Assembly: GCA_900770215.1 (NCBI GenBank)
Contig: CAAGJW010000065.1
Span: forward strand, 1-9,643
Length of the DNA: 9,643 bases
DNA from: Bacteroidales bacterium
GTDB lineage: Bacteria > Bacteroidota > Bacteroidia > Bacteroidales > Muribaculaceae
Direction: 5' to 3'
Part shown: piece after piece, positions 5,293-9,643 of the stretch
How the letters are laid out: every line of letters begins with the position of its first letter
How positions within the stretch are numbered: position 1 is the first letter of the stretch
The notes under the pieces: generated by a model
Seen by the model: the letters and a program-made list of their open reading frames with translations, nothing else
Told to the model about the DNA's origin: nothing
The model's database searches: none
Made by a program: the position numbers and the translations under genes

Positions 5293-7353
5293 ATGATTAA
5301 TCAACAGCTTTTGAAACCACAAAGCATTGTGGTAGTGGGTGGCAGCAACAATGTGCACAAGCCAGGCGGCGCCATCGTGAGAAATATCATGCAAGGCGGC
5401 TACAAGGGCACACTGCGCATTATCAACCCCAAGGAAGACGAGGTGCAGGGCATCAAGGTGTTTCACGACGCCAAAGAGATCCCTCCCACCGACTTGGCCA
5501 TTCTGGTCGTGGCTGCCAAGTTTTGCCCAGGCTATGTCGACTATCTGGCTGCCGAGAAAAACGTGAAAGCGTTTATCATCATCTCGGCAGGCTTTGGTGA
5601 GGAGACCAAGGAGGGCGCTGCTCTGGAGCAGCACATCCTCGACACTTGCGAGAAGTACAAGTGCGCACTCATAGGCCCCAACTGTATAGGCTTGCTCAAC
5701 AATTTCCATCACAGCGTTTTCACCAAGCCCATTCCCAAACTGCATCCCCAAGGAGTTGACTTCTTGAGCGGCTCGGGTGCAACCGCGGTGTTCATTCTTG
5801 AGTCGGCCGTTATCAAGGGCCTGCAATTCAACTCGGTGTGGTCGACGGGCAATGGCAAGCAGATTGGCATTGAAGACGTGCTGCAGTACATGGACGAGCA
5901 CTTCGATCCTGACAAGGACTCAAAGGTGAAATTGCTCTACATCGAGAATATCAACGACCCCGACAAGCTCTTGCTGCACGCCAGTTCGCTCATTCGCAAG
6001 GGATGTCGCATCGCCGCTATCAAGGCTGGCTCGAGTGAAAGCGGCAGCCGCGCAGCCTCGTCGCACACTGGTGCCATCGCAAGCAGCGACTCGGCTGTCG
6101 AAGCGCTCTTCCGCAAGGCTGGCATCGTGCGCTGCTTCTCGCGCGAAGAACTCACAACAGTGGGATGTATCTTTACCTTGCCTCCCATTACGGGTAAGAA
6201 CATAGCAATCGTCACTCACGCAGGCGGTCCCGGCGTGATGCTCACCGATGCCTTGTCGAAGGGCGGTCTCAACGTCCCTAAGCTCGACGGCCCTATTGCC
6301 GATGAACTCAAGAGCAAACTCTTCCCTGGCTCGTCGGTTTCCAATCCTATCGACATCCTGGCCACTGGCACCCCCGAGCAGTTGGGCATTGCCATCGACT
6401 ACTGCGAGCACAAGTTTAAGAACATCGATGCCATTTGCGTCATCTTCGGCACTCCGGGTCTTGTCAAGCTTTATGAGGCCTATGACGTGTTGCACAAGAA
6501 GATACTGGAATGCAAGAAGCCCGTTTTCCCCATTCTGCCCTGTCTCAACACGGCGGGTCCCGAGGTAGCCGAGTTTCTCGAGAAAGGCCACGTCAACTTC
6601 AGCGACGAGGTGACCCTTGCCACAGCACTCACGCAGGTGATGAAGACGCCGCAGCCAGCTTCGTCCGAGATCGAACTCGCCGGCGTCGATGTGCCTGGCA
6701 TCAGGAAAATCATCGACAGCATTCACGACAACGGTTATATTGCTCCCGGAAAGGTGCGCGAGCTGCTGGCTTGTGCCAAAATACCGTTGGCCCCAGAAAT
6801 GGTGAGCGATTCCAAAGAGCAACTAGTAGCCTTTGCCGAGGAGATAGGCTATCCTGTCGTGGCCAAGGTTGTGGGACCTGTGCACAAGAGCGATGTGGGC
6901 GGTGTGGCACTCAACATTCGCAGTGCACAACATCTGGAACTGGAGTTTGACCGCATGATGAAAATTAAGGATGCCCGTGGCATCATGGTGCAAAAGATGC
7001 TCAAGGGTACCGAGCTCTTCGTCGGCGCAAAATATGAGCCTCGCTTTGGTCACGTGGTGCTATGCGGCCTTGGTGGCATCTTTGTCGAGGTGCTCAAGGA
7101 TGTGTCGAGCGGCCTGGCCCCACTCAGTTATGCCGAGGCCGAGTCAATGATACGTTCGCTTAGAGCCTACAAAATCATCGAGGGCACTCGCGGACAAAAA
7201 GGCATCAACCAGAAACAATATGCCGAGATTATCGTGCGCTTATCAACGCTTTTGCGTTTTGCCACCGAAATCAAGGAAATGGACATCAACCCGCTGTTGG
7301 CCGACGAAAACAATGTGGTTGCCGTCGATGCCCGCATCCTGGTTGAGAAATAA
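5293..7353 (+). CDS. ADP-forming acyl-CoA synthetase, fused alpha-beta
   Basis: This enzyme (acetate--CoA ligase, ADP-forming type) converts an acyl-CoA plus ADP and phosphate to the free acid, CoA and ATP, a substrate-level phosphorylation step. The 686-residue protein fuses both subunits. An N-terminal CoA-binding Rossmann domain begins V-V-V-G-G-S (13-18) and contains I-G-P-N-C-I-G (127-133). It is followed by flavodoxin-like ligase domains with H258 in S-S-H-T-G-A, the phospho-histidine, preceded by E218 in Y-I-E-N. A C-terminal ATP-grasp domain starts near residue 480 and has H531 in H-K-S-D-V-G-G, the second histidine of the phosphate relay. All key residues are present. Opposite the aryl-pyruvate oxidoreductase operon, aryl-acetyl-CoA is a likely substrate (inference); acetyl-, propionyl- or branched-chain acyl-CoA are alternatives. 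Confidence 0.9.
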   Translation: MINQQLLKPQSIVVVGGSNNVHKPGGAIVRNIMQGGYKGTLRIINPKEDEVQGIKVFHDAKEIPPTDLAILVVAAKFCPGYVDYLAAEKNVKAFIIISAGFGEETKEGAALEQHILDTCEKYKCALIGPNCIGLLNNFHHSVFTKPIPKLHPQGVDFLSGSGATAVFILESAVIKGLQFNSVWSTGNGKQIGIEDVLQYMDEHFDPDKDSKVKLLYIENINDPDKLLLHASSLIRKGCRIAAIKAGSSESGSRAASSHTGAIASSDSAVEALFRKAGIVRCFSREELTTVGCIFTLPPITGKNIAIVTHAGGPGVMLTDALSKGGLNVPKLDGPIADELKSKLFPGSSVSNPIDILATGTPEQLGIAIDYCEHKFKNIDAICVIFGTPGLVKLYEAYDVLHKKILECKKPVFPILPCLNTAGPEVAEFLEKGHVNFSDEVTLATALTQVMKTPQPASSEIELAGVDVPGIRKIIDSIHDNGYIAPGKVRELLACAKIPLAPEMVSDSKEQLVAFAEEIGYPVVAKVVGPVHKSDVGGVALNIRSAQHLELEFDRMMKIKDARGIMVQKMLKGTELFVGAKYEPRFGHVVLCGLGGIFVEVLKDVSSGLAPLSYAEAESMIRSLRAYKIIEGTRGQKGINQKQYAEIIVRLSTLLRFATEIKEMDINPLLADENNVVAVDARILVEK

Positions 7354-7364
7354 GGCAGGATAGC

Positions 7365-9242
7365 CTACTTCTCGTCTTTTTCGCTCAACTCAAGCCATCT
7401 GAGCTCTTTATCGTCGATTAGACCTTTCACTTCTTCGTAGCGGGCTGCCTTGCTGGCAATGTCATCAATGGCAGTACCGCTATTGAAGAGTGTTTCCAGC
7501 TCGTTTTTTTCCTGGTTAAGGCTTTCAAGCTCTTGAGTGAGTGCTTCCAGTTCCTTCTTTTCTTTATAAGTCAAGCGGTTGCTGTTGTTGTGCGTGCTGG
7601 TACGCTGTGGTTTGGCTTTGGCACATGCAGCTGGCTTGGCCGCTGTGGCATCGGCCTTCTCGTGATATTCCTTCCAAGCACGATACTCGCTGTAATTGCC
7701 AGGGAAATCCTTGACCACGCCATTGCCCAAAAATACAAATGTGTGGTCGACCACACGATCCATGAAAAATCGGTCGTGACTCACCACAATCAAGCAGCCG
7801 TTGAACCGTGACAGGTAGTCCTCGAGTATCTCGAGGGTTGGAATGTCGAGGTCGTTGGTGGGCTCATCGAGTATCAAGAAGTTAGGCTTCTGCAACAGCA
7901 CCGTGGCAAGGTAGAGCCTGCGTTTCTCTCCACCGCTCAGTTTCTCAATCAACTTTTGCTGGTCGGCAGGCGTGAACAGGAACAGCTGCGGAAATTGTGA
8001 AGCCGAATAGTGGGTTTTCTCGTCAAAATATATGTACTCGGCCACATCGCGCACGGCATCGATCACTTTCTTCCCTTCGTCGAAGTTAATGCCCTCCTGG
8101 CTGTAGTAGCCAAATTTCACGGTGGTGCCTATTTCGAAGTTGCCGCTGTCGGGCTGCAGCTTGTCGAGCAAGAGCTTGATGAAGGTAGACTTCCCCACCC
8201 CGTTATCGCCCACGATACCTAACTTTTCATAGCGTGCAAATGTGTAGTTGAAATCGTTGAGTATCACCTTGTCGCCAAATCGCCTGCTCACATGGTGGGC
8301 AGTAAATATCTTGTTGCCTATGTAGCCAGCTTTCACGTTGAGTCGCACGTTGCTCTCATCGTGGCGCACTTGAGCACGCTCACGCAGGTCGTAGAATGCA
8401 TCGATGCGGTACTGTGCCTTGTGAGCACGCGCTTGAGGCTGACGCCGCATCCATTCGAGCTCGGTCCTCAACAAGTTTCGGGCCTTGCAGGCTGCAGCAT
8501 TTTGGGCATCGATGCGCTCGGCACGTTTCTCGAGATAATAATTGTAATTTCCACTGTAGCTGTAGATGCCAGCCTGGTCGAGCTCCAGTATTTTGGAGCA
8601 TATTTTGTCGAGAAAATAGCGGTCGTGCGTCACCATCAATATGGTCATGTGGCTTCGGGTCAAGTAGTCCTCGAGCCACTCTATCATGTCGATGTCAAGA
8701 TGATTGGTAGGCTCGTCGAGCATCAGGAATTGTGGCTCGTCGATCAATATTTTGGCTAGTGCCACCCGTTTTATCTGTCCACCCGAAAGCTGCGACACCG
8801 GTTGGTCGATGTCGTCAATCTTGAGTTGTGACAATATCTGCTTGAAGCGGTCTTCATAGTCCCAGGCCCCGGCATTGTCCATGGCTTGGATCGCCGTGGT
8901 CATCTGCTCATTGTCGCCATGCTTCATGGCTTCTTCATAGTGCTTCACAGCAATGCTCCTGGCATCGTCGCCCGTGAGGCAGGTGTCGATCACCGTGCGG
9001 CTGCCGTCAAAGGTTGGCATTTGTTTCAAGTAGCCCACACGCAGCCCGTTGCGAAAGATTACTGTTCCTTCGTCTTGGTCGGCTTCACCCGCAATTATGC
9101 TCAACAGGGTCGACTTCCCCGTGCCATTTTTAGCGATTAAGCCTATCTTGTCTCCCTCATTCACTCCGAAGGTGACATGTTGAAATAGTGTGTCATACCC
9201 CCACGATTTGCTCAGGTTCTCGACTTGCAAGTAACTTTCCAT
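7365..9242 (-). CDS. ABC-F ATPase, Uup-type ribosome-associated protein
   Basis: This is a soluble protein with two ABC ATPase domains and no membrane segments. ABC-F proteins act on the ribosome, at the exit site, to relieve stalling or, in some members, antibiotic block. It has 625 residues. Domain 1 has the Walker A motif at 37-45 (with Ala in place of the first Gly), signature L-S-G-G-Q at 152-156, Walker B at 173-178 with D-E-P-T-N-H, and switch H206. A charged linker spans about 238-305 and includes R-R-Q-P-Q-A-R near 266-272. Domain 2 has Walker A at 345-353, L-S-G-G-E at 435-439, Walker B at 456-461 and H489. An Ala/Lys-rich hinge (530-550) leads to a C-terminal coiled coil (about 557-623), the arrangement of Uup. 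It converges on the acyl-CoA synthetase gene with an 11-base gap. A housekeeping role is more likely than resistance, but sequence alone does not settle this. Confidence 0.9.
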   Translation of the reverse strand: MESYLQVENLSKSWGYDTLFQHVTFGVNEGDKIGLIAKNGTGKSTLLSIIAGEADQDEGTVIFRNGLRVGYLKQMPTFDGSRTVIDTCLTGDDARSIAVKHYEEAMKHGDNEQMTTAIQAMDNAGAWDYEDRFKQILSQLKIDDIDQPVSQLSGGQIKRVALAKILIDEPQFLMLDEPTNHLDIDMIEWLEDYLTRSHMTILMVTHDRYFLDKICSKILELDQAGIYSYSGNYNYYLEKRAERIDAQNAAACKARNLLRTELEWMRRQPQARAHKAQYRIDAFYDLRERAQVRHDESNVRLNVKAGYIGNKIFTAHHVSRRFGDKVILNDFNYTFARYEKLGIVGDNGVGKSTFIKLLLDKLQPDSGNFEIGTTVKFGYYSQEGINFDEGKKVIDAVRDVAEYIYFDEKTHYSASQFPQLFLFTPADQQKLIEKLSGGEKRRLYLATVLLQKPNFLILDEPTNDLDIPTLEILEDYLSRFNGCLIVVSHDRFFMDRVVDHTFVFLGNGVVKDFPGNYSEYRAWKEYHEKADATAAKPAACAKAKPQRTSTHNNSNRLTYKEKKELEALTQELESLNQEKNELETLFNSGTAIDDIASKAARYEEVKGLIDDKELRWLELSEKDEK

Positions 9243-9308
9243 TTCTATCTTGTTTGGCGCAGTACAGTTGCAGCCCTTTGTTTAACTCATCTTTTTGTTA
9301 ACTTGCCA

Positions 9309-9339
9309 CAAAATTAATTTAAATAATCCATACGTTCAA
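9309..9339 (-). promoter_or_regulatory. Bacteroidota-type promoter for the ABC-F gene
   Basis: On the minus strand TTG (9337-9339; a second TTG abuts it upstream), 20 bases and TAATTTTG (9309-9316) fit the phylum consensus. The start would be near 9302, giving a leader of about 60 nt before the ATG at 9242. No leader peptide or attenuator hairpin is evident in that leader. Confidence 0.68.
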
Positions 9340-9342
9340 CAA

Positions 9343-9640
9343 TGCCATGCATGAAATGTGAGTGTGCCCTGCCAATCATCCTGTCAGTGATGAACAGTGA
9401 GGTGATACATTATAGACACTGGCCACTTCGTGGTTCAATCTTCCGCCTTGCAATATCAGAATTGCATGTCACTGGCGGGCAGCGTGCAGCAGGGCTTGGC
9501 TCCGACCGTGCATGTGGGTGTCTTGGAAGTCTTTTCTAAATGGCAGATTCTACCAGCAAGTGCAAAATTAGGCAATATATTTGAAGAATTCGGCGACCGG
9601 GGTTGAAAAACCGATTTTCAATCTCGGTCGTCTGTTTATT
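9343..9640 (+). ncRNA. Candidate structured small RNA (possibly 6S-like)
   Basis: No credible protein is encoded here, but three properly nested helices can be drawn. P1 is 9346-9352 with 9508-9514 (7 bp). P2 is 9366-9372 with 9489-9495 (7 bp, all Watson-Crick). P3 is 9380-9390 with 9469-9479 (11 bp, two G-U). Inside P3 are two hairpins: CCAC/GGTG-type at 9423-9433 with a 3-nt loop, and TGCAAT/ATTGCA at 9449-9466. The G-U pairs would become A-C mismatches on the other strand, so the RNA should be plus-strand, and a plus-strand terminator follows. A long interrupted hairpin ending in a terminator is the general plan of 6S RNA and of the Bacteroidales-1 motif. I cannot match conserved bases, so identity is open; a terminator-controlled leader for a gene right of the window is the alternative. 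The promoter is unclear; a weak one (TTTG-N18-TAACTTGC, 9277-9306) is possible. The 5' end is approximate. Confidence 0.42.
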
Positions 9641-9642
9641 TT
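9592..9642 (+). terminator. Intrinsic terminator with 18-bp stem
   Basis: The arms 9592-9609 and 9615-9632 pair over 18 bp around a 5-nt loop. The U-rich tract TGTTTATTTT (9633-9642) follows directly. Three of the pairs are G-U when read on the plus strand and would be A-C mismatches on the minus strand, and the minus side lacks a U tract, so it terminates rightward transcription. It would end the candidate small RNA, or act as an attenuator for a gene beyond the window. Confidence 0.72.
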
Positions 9643-9643
9643 A

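Noticed and set aside
5920..6822. 300- and 218-codon minus-strand open frames within the acyl-CoA synthetase gene (5245-5901 and 5920-6822)
   Set aside because: Both are antisense to a complete enzyme with all catalytic residues; no start signals or domains are seen.
7353..7366. AGGC/GCCT hairpin between the convergent genes as a bidirectional terminator
   Set aside because: Only 4 bp, and no T tract directly follows on either strand.
9421..9446. T-arm-like GGTTCAATC suggesting a tRNA or tmRNA
   Set aside because: The flanking bases cannot form a 5-bp T stem, and no acceptor or anticodon arm could be found on either strand.
9342..9539. 65-codon plus-strand open frame
   Set aside because: No ribosome site or recognisable domain, and it coincides with the RNA helices; composition is unlike the neighbouring genes.
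1..9643. CRISPR arrays, IS elements with terminal repeats, rRNA or tRNA genes
   Set aside because: No regularly spaced repeats, transposase frames or conserved RNA gene signatures were seen on either strand.

Overview
The window looks like chromosome from a gut-type Bacteroidales bacterium (Prevotella/Muribaculaceae/Bacteroides-like). This rests on three clean matches to the Bacteroidota housekeeping promoter (TTG or TTTG, 19-20 nt, TANNTTTG), leaders mostly without Shine-Dalgarno sequences, and the protein set. Genus cannot be fixed from the sequence alone.

Layout. Positions 1-203 are the 3' end of a group II intron: domain V, domain VI and a bulged branch-point A are all visible. It stops 19 bases short of the tnaA stop codon. 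Positions 223-5111 on the minus strand are a tight four-gene operon read from right to left: iorA, iorB, a class I aminotransferase, then tnaA. The first two junctions are 4-base ATGA overlaps and the third is a 10-base gap. A 181-base divergent intergenic region (5112-5292) holds promoters in both directions and a 7-bp inverted repeat between them. Positions 5293-7353 on the plus strand encode a fused ADP-forming acyl-CoA synthetase. An ABC-F (Uup-type) ATPase gene (7365-9242, minus) converges on it with an 11-base gap. The last 401 bases (9243-9643) have no credible protein gene. They hold the abcF promoter, a nested set of plus-strand RNA helices and a strong plus-strand terminator hairpin, together suggesting an uncharacterised or 6S-like small RNA.

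How the genes work together. The central block reads as fermentation of aromatic amino acids. The aminotransferase would make the aryl-pyruvate. IorAB would decarboxylate it oxidatively to aryl-acetyl-CoA, passing electrons to a low-potential carrier. The divergent acyl-CoA synthetase would convert the CoA ester to the free aryl-acetate while making ATP. Tryptophanase in the same transcript gives tryptophan a second route, to indole, pyruvate and ammonia. The individual enzyme families are well known; the substrates, the co-regulation and the role of the terminal RNA are inferred.
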